NCBI RefSeq assembly: GCF_014196965.1
Contig: NZ_JACIEQ010000003.1
Span: 62,001 to 126,000 of the forward strand
Source of the DNA: Actibacterium naphthalenivorans
GTDB lineage: Bacteria > Pseudomonadota > Alphaproteobacteria > Rhodobacterales > Rhodobacteraceae
Direction of reading: 5' to 3'
DNA length: 64,000 nt
The notes beneath the pieces were generated by a model that saw only the letters and a program-made list of their open reading frames with translations, was not told the DNA's origin and searched no databases. A program made the position numbers and the translations under genes. Position 1 is the first letter of the stretch, and every line of letters begins with the position of its first letter. Of the stretch, positions 7,826 through 16,206 are shown in pieces.

Positions 7826-8096
7826 CAGACTATTATAGCTCGGATCAGCGGCGGGGCACATATTCTCGCCGAGGCATGGGATTCCATGCACAGATTTTTT
7901 TGATCGCGAGCCAGGTAAGGAAGCTGTGGCGCTTACTCGGCTTGGATTGGTTGTACCGGTTTGATGCCGTTCCATTTGACAACATTTACTTCAGAAACGG
8001 AGGCACACTAGGGAACGTGACTGCTTTAAGTTTGCGGCCGTACGAGTGCGGCTGAGCTTTAGTTAGAACTGCATTGCGACCAACAGCGGCTTGGTA

Positions 8097-8294
8097 TCAG
8101 AGGGAAAAATCTTCTTCGCTCGGGGCGATTGCCGCCTCTAGCTCGCGGCGGAGGCCTTGCTGGTAGGACGTAAGACTACCCTGTTCTTTCTCTAGAGCGT
8201 CCAACTCGTTTTTCACGCCCATCAACTGCTCAACAGCACGATCTGCCGCCTGAACGAACTTTTTCCTGTAGTCTACATCAATTAATACAGTCAT
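8097..8294 (-). CDS. Small coiled-coil protein
   Basis: The 65-residue protein is predicted to be almost wholly helical, with heptad-like hydrophobics through FVQAADRAVEQLMGVKNELDALEKEQGSL. There is no signal peptide. The ribosome-binding site is weak. It lies between the putative XRE-like gene and the nitrilase-fold gene, divergent from the latter, so the two share an upstream region. Its role is unknown; it may be an antitoxin-like or regulatory partner, but nothing visible proves that. Confidence 0.4.
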   Translation of the reverse strand: MTVLIDVDYRKKFVQAADRAVEQLMGVKNELDALEKEQGSLTSYQQGLRRELEAAIAPSEEDFSL

Positions 8295-8405
8295 CTATCT
8301 ACTCGCTTGCGATACCTTGCAGCTCCCACGAGACGCGGTGTGCAGGACCTATGCTCAACTAACTGTATTGTCAACCGTGAGGCTCCAACACACCAGCTAT
8401 ACGTT

Positions 8406-8422
8406 AGCAATATAATGTTGCT
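8406..8422 (+). promoter_or_regulatory. Candidate promoter -10 inside an inverted repeat, upstream of the nitrilase-fold gene
   Basis: AGCAA-TATAATG-TTGCT is an inverted repeat with 5-base arms whose centre contains a perfect TATAAT. It lies 92 bases upstream of the start at 8514. No clear -35 is seen. A repressor bound here would block the promoter. This is inferred from sequence only. Confidence 0.3.
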
Positions 8423-8513
8423 ATTCTGCCACACTTCGATCATGAGAGTCAACTATGGATATGCGAACCATTCCACGCGGGTAATTATCAGCGCGGCGAT
8501 TTAGGAAGAGTTA

Positions 8514-10331
8514 ATGCAAGACACGGTAGGTTCATACGTTGCATCGCTGTTGTTGCAGCAAAGCCAAAGTAGCACCACGCAAGATTCACTCTCAATTTGG
8601 TATCCCACTGATCTGTTTTTGGTAACAGCCTCGTTGTTAGATGCAGCCGGAGCGTACGCCCATTTCGACCCCGATCCGGACTCAGATGCTATCAGGGATG
8701 GTTTTCCGAGGTTCACGTTGTCACCAACCATCCGCGAAGGTTTATGCCGCCTAGGCAAGAAGTGGAACTCCGAGGGAAAGACGACCATACCAAGTGAGAT
8801 ATCCAAGAAGTGGGCAGCCTTCTTGGAGGCCTACCGCAATCACCCCATGCGACCGACCACAAAATTCATCTCCCCACCAACATGGTGGAGTGCATGCTAT
8901 GAACTATTTGTGATCGCGGACGAAGCGTGTGAAGGATTGGGCTCGCCGAACGAAGGGCAGCCAAGCCTCTGGAAGACTGCCGTGCATCATCAAAAAATAC
9001 TGTCTAGAAAGCAGAGCAGCTCTCAACTTGATGATGAAGGTTTCGATGTCTCAGCAGGTAGCTCGCCTACATTCTCAGTCAACTGCAACGGCGGTTTTGC
9101 TAACGTGTTCCCTAAGACTAGAGTTTCAACGGCTGGATGCTCACATCGGAACTTTTCTAGGAATGTAGCACTTCTGCCCAAAACCGGCAATGTTAGATGT
9201 CATTGGCATCTTCCTTCGGAGCCGCTGGCCGATGACAAAGAGAAACCTATTGATATTTTAATTATCCCGTATCCCTTTGAGATTCCCGCGCTAGCGTTCA
9301 GAAGCGCCCAGGACCCAAAGGAAAGCATGCATCGCGGCGACGACAGCAAGAGAGGTGGTTGGGCCAACTTCAAGATAATTCAGACATGGCTTACCGAGCC
9401 AGAAAAATTAATTGACCTTGTCGCCGGGCTAGCCAGAAGTGCAAAAAAGGACGTCGATAGTTTAAATGGTGTGGTTTTTCCAGAGTACTCTCTCAGCTTT
9501 GATATTTTCTTGAAGCTATGCGAAGAACTCAAACGAGTTGAACCATGCTTGGAATTTGTCGTTGCGGGTAGCAGCAATAACTGTGATTCTAGGGGCGAGT
9601 CTAACGGAAATCACGTTTTAACTTGTGTATGGCACAAGTTAGAGTCTGATTCAGACGAAGAGCTTGTTGAAGCCAGTTCTAGTGACTCTGAAGCCTCGCA
9701 GTCAAAACCAAAGAGGCGGGAAGCTGATCGAAGAGCCATCTTGAGCAGCAGAAAGAAGCACCATAGGTGGATGCTAACCCCTAGCCAACTATCTGATTAT
9801 GCGATCACTTCGTCCCTAGACCCTCGAGTAAACTGGTGGGAAACTCACAACATTGGCCAGCGGGAAATGCACTTCTTTCCCTTTCGGAAGAACTCCACCT
9901 TTACATCAATGATTTGTGAAGATTTGGCACGAAGCGACCCATGTCATGAAGTACTTAGGAGCATCGGTCCCAATTTGGTTTTCGTTCTCCTTATGGATGG
10001 TCCGCAACTCGTCAATAGGTGGTCCGCAAGATACGCATGCTCTTTGAGTGACGACCCCGGCTGCTCGGTACTCACACTTACCAGTTTTGGATTGATAGAG
10101 CGATCTAACAGAACGCAAGCTCACAAACCTCAACGAGCAATTGCCTTTTTTTCAAGTCCATTTGGACAGACATCACTTTACTTGCCGAATGATAACGCAA
10201 AGGCTTTGCTCATCACTCTGACGGGAGAAGAAGAGTCTCATCGTTCTACCATTGACGGACGCATTGACAATAATTCGCGAGCCTGGCGTCTCACGAGCAC
10301 GCAGCCTGTATATGAAATATGCGGCACCTAA
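8514..10331 (+). CDS. Large nitrilase-superfamily protein, candidate defence effector
   Basis: The 605-residue protein has a carbon-nitrogen hydrolase core in its C-terminal half with the Glu-Lys-Cys triad in the expected order and context: Glu324 in GVVFPEYSLS, Lys414/415 in SSRKKHHRW, and Cys468 in SMICEDLARSD. A strand-rich VVAGSSNN follows the Glu, and a VFVLLMDG strand follows the Cys. Residues 1-240 are a separate domain I do not recognise. A Ser/Glu-rich insert (about 378-405) interrupts the core before the Lys. From memory, the core resembles nitrilase domains attached to defence reverse transcriptases (DRT1), but no reverse transcriptase is nearby. Base composition is lower in GC than neighbours. 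GGAAGAG precedes the ATG. Confidence 0.65.
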   Translation: MQDTVGSYVASLLLQQSQSSTTQDSLSIWYPTDLFLVTASLLDAAGAYAHFDPDPDSDAIRDGFPRFTLSPTIREGLCRLGKKWNSEGKTTIPSEISKKWAAFLEAYRNHPMRPTTKFISPPTWWSACYELFVIADEACEGLGSPNEGQPSLWKTAVHHQKILSRKQSSSQLDDEGFDVSAGSSPTFSVNCNGGFANVFPKTRVSTAGCSHRNFSRNVALLPKTGNVRCHWHLPSEPLADDKEKPIDILIIPYPFEIPALAFRSAQDPKESMHRGDDSKRGGWANFKIIQTWLTEPEKLIDLVAGLARSAKKDVDSLNGVVFPEYSLSFDIFLKLCEELKRVEPCLEFVVAGSSNNCDSRGESNGNHVLTCVWHKLESDSDEELVEASSSDSEASQSKPKRREADRRAILSSRKKHHRWMLTPSQLSDYAITSSLDPRVNWWETHNIGQREMHFFPFRKNSTFTSMICEDLARSDPCHEVLRSIGPNLVFVLLMDGPQLVNRWSARYACSLSDDPGCSVLTLTSFGLIERSNRTQAHKPQRAIAFFSSPFGQTSLYLPNDNAKALLITLTGEEESHRSTIDGRIDNNSRAWRLTSTQPVYEICGT

Positions 10332-11199
10332 TGCAGCGCTGCAAGCCCAAGGTATTTGCCGCAGGTTGAACACATGAAACCGGATTCAAATAGCAGCTAG
10401 CCGATTCGCGCTGTTGATATTTCCAAGTGTCCAGTGCTAGGATTTCTGCTGGATGGAGATGGGGATTCGATCAGTCTCAACACTGAATACAACAATGACA
10501 TAAATGAAATTCCACACCGCCTATCACCAATGTTGGAATTCCGTTCCAAATGAAGTCTAGGTAAGGGTGTTCAACTGGCAAAGTCGAGTGTGAACATCGC
10601 TGCGACCGATCTTTCAGCTACCAGTTATGCAGCGTCATTGCGATACTGAGCCAAGTCGATATCTCTCACCCGCAAGATGTGCGGTGTACTACACCGCAAT
10701 CTTGGCAAGGGAGCCCGCTGCGCGCTCCCGTTGCATCCCTCCGGCCTTGGCTCTTCCAGGGTGTTGAACCCATTCCAGAGCCAGCAGACCGTATCGCCGG
10801 TCAAACACTCGCAGGGCTTGGAGACGTCCCTCTCCACCTGCACCGAACCATGGATCAGGAGGCTATCGCACCCCCTTGAAACCCACTCACGGGAGATTTC
10901 GCTCTCCCTGCACCCAACGACTTGGCGGGCGTTCCTGCCCCCAAGACCCCTGACCATTTCATGGAGACGATTTCATCGAGACCAACCCTGCGCGGTTTGG
11001 ATGCCGATCAGGTCTTTCTCAACCCGATACCCACGACCAACCTTGCGCAGGTTGGAGCCGCGCCAGCGTGACGCTGGACACCGAATCTTGTCATGTGGTC
11101 CTGTGGATAAGTCATCGGCATGCATCAAAGCGGATGCACCCACCAGATGTGCCTGCTAGTGTTGAGACAAGCAACAACACCTAAGAGGCAGGGGACGCA
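10332..11199. other. Non-coding, hairpin-rich tract upstream of hsdM
   Basis: No convincing gene is present. The right part holds perfect hairpins: GCGGTGT-ACT-ACACCGC (10681-10697), GGGAGC/GCTCCC within 10705-10734, CCAACCT-TGCGC-AGGTTGG (11037-11055) and CCAGCG-TGA-CGCTGG (11063-11077). An imperfect copy of the third lies at 10982-11000. The style matches the tract before ardC at 19640-20000. It may be a leader active in single-stranded DNA, or a remnant of an ardC upstream region. The left part (10332-10640) shows nothing clear. Confidence 0.4.
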
Positions 11200-12648
11200 T
11201 TGTACGAGAATGCATTTAACAAGATCGAACGAGACCTTCGCGCAGAAGAAGGCATCGCTAACGAGCTGGATTACGTGGAACAGACCTCTTGGGTTCTTTT
11301 CCTGAAATACCTGCACGACCTCGAAGCCGAGCGCAGTGATCGCGCCGAACTCGACGGCGAAGACTACACCCCGATCATTGACGGTGAGTACCGCTGGGAC
11401 AAATGGGCCGCACCGAAAAAAGACGGCGAGTTTGACCACAACTCTGCTCGCATCGGCGACGACCTGATCAAATTCGTCGATCAGGTGCTATTCCCATACC
11501 TCGCATCTTTCCGTCAATCCGCGACAAGCCCGCAGACGATCCAATACAAGATCGGCGAGGTCTTCACGGAACTCCGCAACAAGTTCCGCTCCGGCTACAT
11601 CCTGCGTGACGTGCTCGAAGCCGTAGACGGCCTGTCCTTCAACACCCAGGCCGAACGGCACGAGCTTTCCCAGCTTTACGAAACTCGCATCCGCCGCATG
11701 GGCAACGCGGGCCGCAACGGGGGCGAATACTACACGCCGCGTCCACTCATCCGCGCCATGATCAAGGTAACGGCCCCCAAGATCGGCGAGACGATCTATG
11801 ACGGCGCGGTCGGTTCGGCAGGCTTCCTCTGCGAGGCCTATGACTACCTGCGCACTGACAAGCTCTCCGCCTCCGAATACGAAACCCTGCAAACCAAGAC
11901 CTTCTTCGGGCAGGAGAAGAAGGGGCTCGCCTACATCATCGGGATCATGAACATGGTCCTGCACGGGATAGAGGCCCCGAACCTGATCCACTCCAACACG
12001 CTCAATGAGAACGTGATGGATATTCAGGAGAAGGACCGCCACGACATCATCCTCGCCAATCCCCCCTTCGGCGGCGGCGAGCGGCGCGAGGTGCAGCAGA
12101 ACTTCCCGATCCGCACAGGCGAGACGGCCTATCTGTTCCTGCAACACTTCATCCGCAAGCTGAAGGCAGGCGGGCGCGCCGCCGTGGTGATCAAGAATAC
12201 CTTCCTCAGCAACACCGACAACGCCTCCGTCGCGCTGCGCAAGGAATTGCTGGAAGCGGCGGAGCTGCATACCATCCTCGATTGTCCAGGCGGCACCTTC
12301 CAGGGCGCGGGCGTCAAGACCGTGGTGCTGTTCTTCGAGAAAGGCGCACCGACGCGGGACATCTGGTATTACCAGCTTGATCCGGGGCGCAGCATGGGCA
12401 AGACCAACCCGCTGAACGACGACGACCTTGCCGAGTTTATCGAGCTGCAACGCACCCGTTCGAACGGGCTAAAAAGCTGGATCGTGAACCGCGCCGATCT
12501 GGACGAGAATACCTACGATTTGTCGGTCAAGAACCCCAATGCGCCTGAGGCCGAGGCGCTACGCAGCCCCGAAGAGATCATCGCCGACATACTTGCGCGG
12601 GATGCCGAGATGGCGCAAATCCTCGAAGACATTCGGGGGATGTTGTGA
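11200..12648 (+). CDS. hsdM: Type I restriction-modification system, methyltransferase subunit
   Basis: The 482-residue product is a complete N6-adenine DNA methyltransferase subunit. The N-terminal helical HsdM domain (MYENAFNKIERDLRAEEGIANELDYVEQ) is followed by a SAM-binding methyltransferase fold with GGEYYTPRPL, the motif I region YDGAVGSAGFLCEAYDYL, and the catalytic motif IILANPPFGGG. With HsdS it methylates adenines in a bipartite site; with HsdR it forms the restriction complex. Translation appears to start at TTG 11200, with AGGCAGGGG just upstream. It heads a compact operon: the hsdS start overlaps its stop by four bases. Confidence 0.93.
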   Translation: MYENAFNKIERDLRAEEGIANELDYVEQTSWVLFLKYLHDLEAERSDRAELDGEDYTPIIDGEYRWDKWAAPKKDGEFDHNSARIGDDLIKFVDQVLFPYLASFRQSATSPQTIQYKIGEVFTELRNKFRSGYILRDVLEAVDGLSFNTQAERHELSQLYETRIRRMGNAGRNGGEYYTPRPLIRAMIKVTAPKIGETIYDGAVGSAGFLCEAYDYLRTDKLSASEYETLQTKTFFGQEKKGLAYIIGIMNMVLHGIEAPNLIHSNTLNENVMDIQEKDRHDIILANPPFGGGERREVQQNFPIRTGETAYLFLQHFIRKLKAGGRAAVVIKNTFLSNTDNASVALRKELLEAAELHTILDCPGGTFQGAGVKTVVLFFEKGAPTRDIWYYQLDPGRSMGKTNPLNDDDLAEFIELQRTRSNGLKSWIVNRADLDENTYDLSVKNPNAPEAEALRSPEEIIADILARDAEMAQILEDIRGML

Positions 12649-13844
12649 AGGATTTGACTGCCGCGAATTGGGAACGAGTAAAGCTTGGCGAACTCTGCAA
12701 GATTGCTCGTGGCGGCTCGCCGAGGCCCATTAAGAAATTCATCACCACTGATCCAGAGGGTGTCAATTGGATCAAGATCGGTGACGCTCAGGTCGGTGGC
12801 CGCTTCATTGAAAGCACGAAAGAGAAGATCACTAGGGACGGTATTTCTCGCTCGCGGTTTGTAGAGCCAGGGGCATTCCTCTTGTCAAACTCAATGAGTT
12901 TTGGCCGACCATACATTCTAAAGACAAGCGGGTGTATCCACGATGGATGGCTCGTCCTAGAGCCAGACTACAAGCGCGTTCATCAAGACTTTCTATACCA
13001 TATCCTAGGCGCTCCCGAGACATTTCAACAGTTCGACTCTTTGGCCGCTGGTTCAACTGTTAGAAACCTTAACATTGGACTCGTTGAAAGCGTTTCCATC
13101 CCCCTCCCTCCACTCGAAGAACAACAGCGGATTGTTGCGGTTCTGGACGAGGCCTTCGAGGGCCTGGCCCGCGCCCGCGCCCACGCCGAAGCCAACCTCC
13201 AAAATGCGCAGGAGCTGTTTGAGAGTATCAAGGCAGATGAGCTTGCATCCTCGGGATCGGATCGCGAGGAAGTCATTCTCTCGGAAGTTGCCGACATCAC
13301 TTCTGGTCTCGTTGATCCGCGCGAGGATGAATATGCCGACCTGCTGCATCTCGGCGCAGGAAACATGATTACAGGGACGGACGAGCTCGTTGATGTGAAA
13401 ACGGCTCGTGAAGAGAAGTTGAAGTCAGGGAAGTATCGCTTTGACGAAAAGACCGTCCTTTACAGCAAAATCAGGCCTTATTTAAGAAAGGCCGCTAGAC
13501 CAGATTTCCAAGGTCTTTGCAGCGCGGACGTTTATCCGTTGACGCCCAGGCCCGATAGGCTGGACAGGGATTTCCTGTTTCATCTCCTATTGGGGAACGA
13601 TTTCACAGAGTATGCGATTTCAGGTTCGGATCGCGCGGGGATGCCAAAAGTAAACCGAAACCACATGTTCGCATATCGTTTCGAGCTTCCGCCGCTGGAG
13701 GCTCAAAGACGCATAGCAACTGTGATCGACGAAGCGCATATTTCGTGCAGTACTTTGGTCGAATTGGCTAAACAGAAGCTCCACGACCTTGATGACCTCC
13801 GCCAGTCCCTTTTGAAGAAAGCCTTTGCGGGCGAATTAACATGA
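12645..13844 (+). CDS. hsdS: Type I restriction-modification system, specificity subunit
   Basis: The 399-residue protein has two target-recognition domains (about residues 5-140 and 200-350), each followed by a conserved helical spacer: IPLPPLEEQQRIVAVLDEAF near residue 150 and FELPPLEAQRRIATVIDEAH near 345. This is the classic HsdS architecture that reads both halves of the split target and docks HsdM and HsdR. It starts at GTG 12645, overlapping the hsdM stop (GTGA), so translation is likely coupled. The target sequence cannot be read from the protein by eye. Confidence 0.93.
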   Translation: MKDLTAANWERVKLGELCKIARGGSPRPIKKFITTDPEGVNWIKIGDAQVGGRFIESTKEKITRDGISRSRFVEPGAFLLSNSMSFGRPYILKTSGCIHDGWLVLEPDYKRVHQDFLYHILGAPETFQQFDSLAAGSTVRNLNIGLVESVSIPLPPLEEQQRIVAVLDEAFEGLARARAHAEANLQNAQELFESIKADELASSGSDREEVILSEVADITSGLVDPREDEYADLLHLGAGNMITGTDELVDVKTAREEKLKSGKYRFDEKTVLYSKIRPYLRKAARPDFQGLCSADVYPLTPRPDRLDRDFLFHLLLGNDFTEYAISGSDRAGMPKVNRNHMFAYRFELPPLEAQRRIATVIDEAHISCSTLVELAKQKLHDLDDLRQSLLKKAFAGELT

Positions 13845-13861
13845 CGTAACGAGTAAAGAAG

Positions 13862-16183
13862 ATGAGCATTCACGACGAAACCGAAGCCGATACCCGCGCC
13901 GAGCGCATAGACCCCGTCCTTGCGGCGGCGGGTTGGGGTCAGAACGGCTCGAAGGTTCGGCGTGAAGTCATCTGCCCTGGGCGCATCCAGTCAGGCGGTA
14001 CGCGAGGCAAAGGGCTCTCTGCCGATTACGTCCTGATTCACAAAGGCCAGAAGCTCGCCGTTCTGGAAGCCAAGCGCGCAGGCGTCAGCCACAGGAGCGG
14101 CGTGGGGCAAGCCAAGGACTACGCCACCCGCTTGGGGTCACGCTACGCCTACGCCTCGAACGGGCTGAACTGGTATCAGATCGACATGGCGAATGGGGCC
14201 GAGGGCGACATGGACTTGCCCTTTCCGACACCCGATGAGCTGTGGGACCGCACCTTTGCCGATCACAACGACTGGCGCGAGCGTTTCGGGGCGGTGGATT
14301 TCGAAACCGACGGCGGCAAGTGGGAGCTGCGCTACTACCAGCACAAGGCCGTCAACGCCGCGCTTGAGGCCCTCGCCAAGGGTGACCGCCGCATCCTTCT
14401 GACACTCGCAACAGGCACGGGCAAAACCTCCATCGCCTTCCAGATCGCGTGGAAGCTGTTCCAGGCGAAATGGAACCTCACAGGCGAGCCCGTACGCCGT
14501 CCGCGCATCCTGTTCCTCGCCGACCGCAACATCCTCGCCGATCAGGCCTACAACGCCTTTTCGGCCTTCCCGAATGATGCGGTGACAAGGATCGACCCCG
14601 ACACGATCCGCAAGAACCGTGGCAGGCCGCCGAAAAATGCCAGCCTGTTCTTCACAATCTTTCAGACCTTCATGACTGGCGAGGGCGAGCCCGTATACAC
14701 GCAGTACCCACCCGACTTCTTCGACTTCATCGTGATCGATGAATGTCACCGAGGCGGCGCGAAGGACGAAAGCGAGTGGCGGCGCTTGCTGGAGTATTTC
14801 GAGCCTGCTGCGCAGCTTGGCCTGACAGCTACGCCCAAGCGCAAACACAACGCCGACACCTACGCCTATTTCGGTGAACCGATTTACACCTACGCGCTCC
14901 GCGACGGCATCGAGGACGGATTCCTGACGCCATTCAAGGTGCGCCAGATGGCGAGCACTATTGATGAATACGTCTATGATGGAAGCGACGACCTGATCGC
15001 GGGTGCTGTTGAAGAGGGGGAAGCCTTCACCGAAGGCGACTTCAACACGCGGATCATCATTGAAGAGCGAGAGCTCAGCCGCGTGAAGGAATTCATGAGC
15101 CAGATTGATCAGCGTCAAAAGACGTTGGTTTTTTGTGCCACCCAAGATCATGCGGCGCTTGTGCGTGACCTGATCAATCAGGTGAAGGGCAGCACCAATC
15201 CGAACTATTGTCACCGGGTCACTGCCGACGACGGCACAGTCGGTGAACAGCACCTTCGTGATTTCCAAGATAACGATAAAACGATCCCGACTGTACTGAC
15301 AACCTCGCAGAAACTCTCGACAGGCGTTGATGCTCGAAACATCCGCCACATTGTCTTGATGCGTCCGATCCGCTCTATGATCGAGTTTAAGCAGATCATC
15401 GGGCGCGGGACACGCACCTATGAAGGCAAAGACTTCTTCACAATCTGGGATTTTGTGAAGGCGCACGAGAATTTCAACGATCCCGAATGGGACGGTGAGC
15501 CGCTTGAACCCGAGGAACCCAAGGGGCCACGCACACCACCTACCGGACCGGAACCAGGCCCGGAAGAACCGCCAGGCGGTGGTGAAGGCCCTGAACCTCC
15601 GCAGGAAAAAATCGTAGTGAAGCTTTCAGACGGCAGCGTGCGCAGGATCAAGTACATCGCATCCACAACTTACTGGAGCCCCGAAGGAAAACCGATTTCA
15701 GCGCAAGAATTCCTGGAGCGGCTGTTCGGTGATCTGGCGGGCATCGTAGCAGACGAAGACCAACTCCGCGCTGTCTGGAGCGACCCTGACAACCGCGAGC
15801 GCTTCTTGGAGCAGCTTTCTGATCGGGGGTATGATCGTGACCGCCTTGATGACATCCGCAGGCTTGTCGACGCACCCGACAGCGATCTGTTCGATGTGCT
15901 TAGTTACATCCTGTTCACCAATCCGCCGAAGACGAGAAACGAGCGCGCCGACAACGTTCGACGGGATGGTTTAGGTCAAACGGCAGAAGAAACAAAGGCA
16001 CTGCTCCTGGCCATTCTTGCGGCCTATGAAGAACGGGGCGAGAGCGAACTAAGAACAAAGAAACTAGGTACATTCCTGACTGCGCGATACGGCAGCGTGA
16101 GTGAGGGTAAGGCGAAGCTGGGCGGGCTTGATGCGATCAAGACCGCTTTTCGTGAAATGCAGGGAACGCTTTATAGCGACTAA
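13862..16183 (+). CDS. hsdR: Type I restriction-modification system, endonuclease/translocase subunit
   Basis: The 773-residue product has an N-terminal PD-(D/E)xK nuclease region (SADYVLIHKGQKLAVLEAKRA, about residues 50-70) and a superfamily 2 helicase motor. The motor shows the Walker A TGTGKT (about residue 185), DECH (about 297), GLTATPKR (about 321) and the C-terminal RecA lobe motif IGRGTRTYEG. A Pro/Gly/Glu-rich linker near residue 555 leads to a C-terminal domain of the EcoEI R type. It translocates DNA and cuts unmodified DNA away from the site. It lies 17 bases after hsdS, and the next gene begins 23 bases downstream on the same strand. Confidence 0.93.
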   Translation: MSIHDETEADTRAERIDPVLAAAGWGQNGSKVRREVICPGRIQSGGTRGKGLSADYVLIHKGQKLAVLEAKRAGVSHRSGVGQAKDYATRLGSRYAYASNGLNWYQIDMANGAEGDMDLPFPTPDELWDRTFADHNDWRERFGAVDFETDGGKWELRYYQHKAVNAALEALAKGDRRILLTLATGTGKTSIAFQIAWKLFQAKWNLTGEPVRRPRILFLADRNILADQAYNAFSAFPNDAVTRIDPDTIRKNRGRPPKNASLFFTIFQTFMTGEGEPVYTQYPPDFFDFIVIDECHRGGAKDESEWRRLLEYFEPAAQLGLTATPKRKHNADTYAYFGEPIYTYALRDGIEDGFLTPFKVRQMASTIDEYVYDGSDDLIAGAVEEGEAFTEGDFNTRIIIEERELSRVKEFMSQIDQRQKTLVFCATQDHAALVRDLINQVKGSTNPNYCHRVTADDGTVGEQHLRDFQDNDKTIPTVLTTSQKLSTGVDARNIRHIVLMRPIRSMIEFKQIIGRGTRTYEGKDFFTIWDFVKAHENFNDPEWDGEPLEPEEPKGPRTPPTGPEPGPEEPPGGGEGPEPPQEKIVVKLSDGSVRRIKYIASTTYWSPEGKPISAQEFLERLFGDLAGIVADEDQLRAVWSDPDNRERFLEQLSDRGYDRDRLDDIRRLVDAPDSDLFDVLSYILFTNPPKTRNERADNVRRDGLGQTAEETKALLLAILAAYEERGESELRTKKLGTFLTARYGSVSEGKAKLGGLDAIKTAFREMQGTLYSD

Positions 16184-16206
16184 AGCGCCAAGGGTAATGA
16201 TACTGT

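Noticed and set aside
8514-10331. The idea that the nitrilase-fold protein is part of a reverse-transcriptase defence system.
   Set aside because: No reverse transcriptase motif (such as YADD) is found in it or in neighbouring genes, so it is treated as stand-alone.
10677-11159. A 160-codon frame in the tract before hsdM.
   Set aside because: The product is Pro/Arg/Ser-rich without any fold pattern, and the DNA is dominated by hairpins.
14138-15466. A 442-codon minus-strand frame inside hsdR.
   Set aside because: It is antisense to the helicase motifs of HsdR, and the product shows no family pattern.
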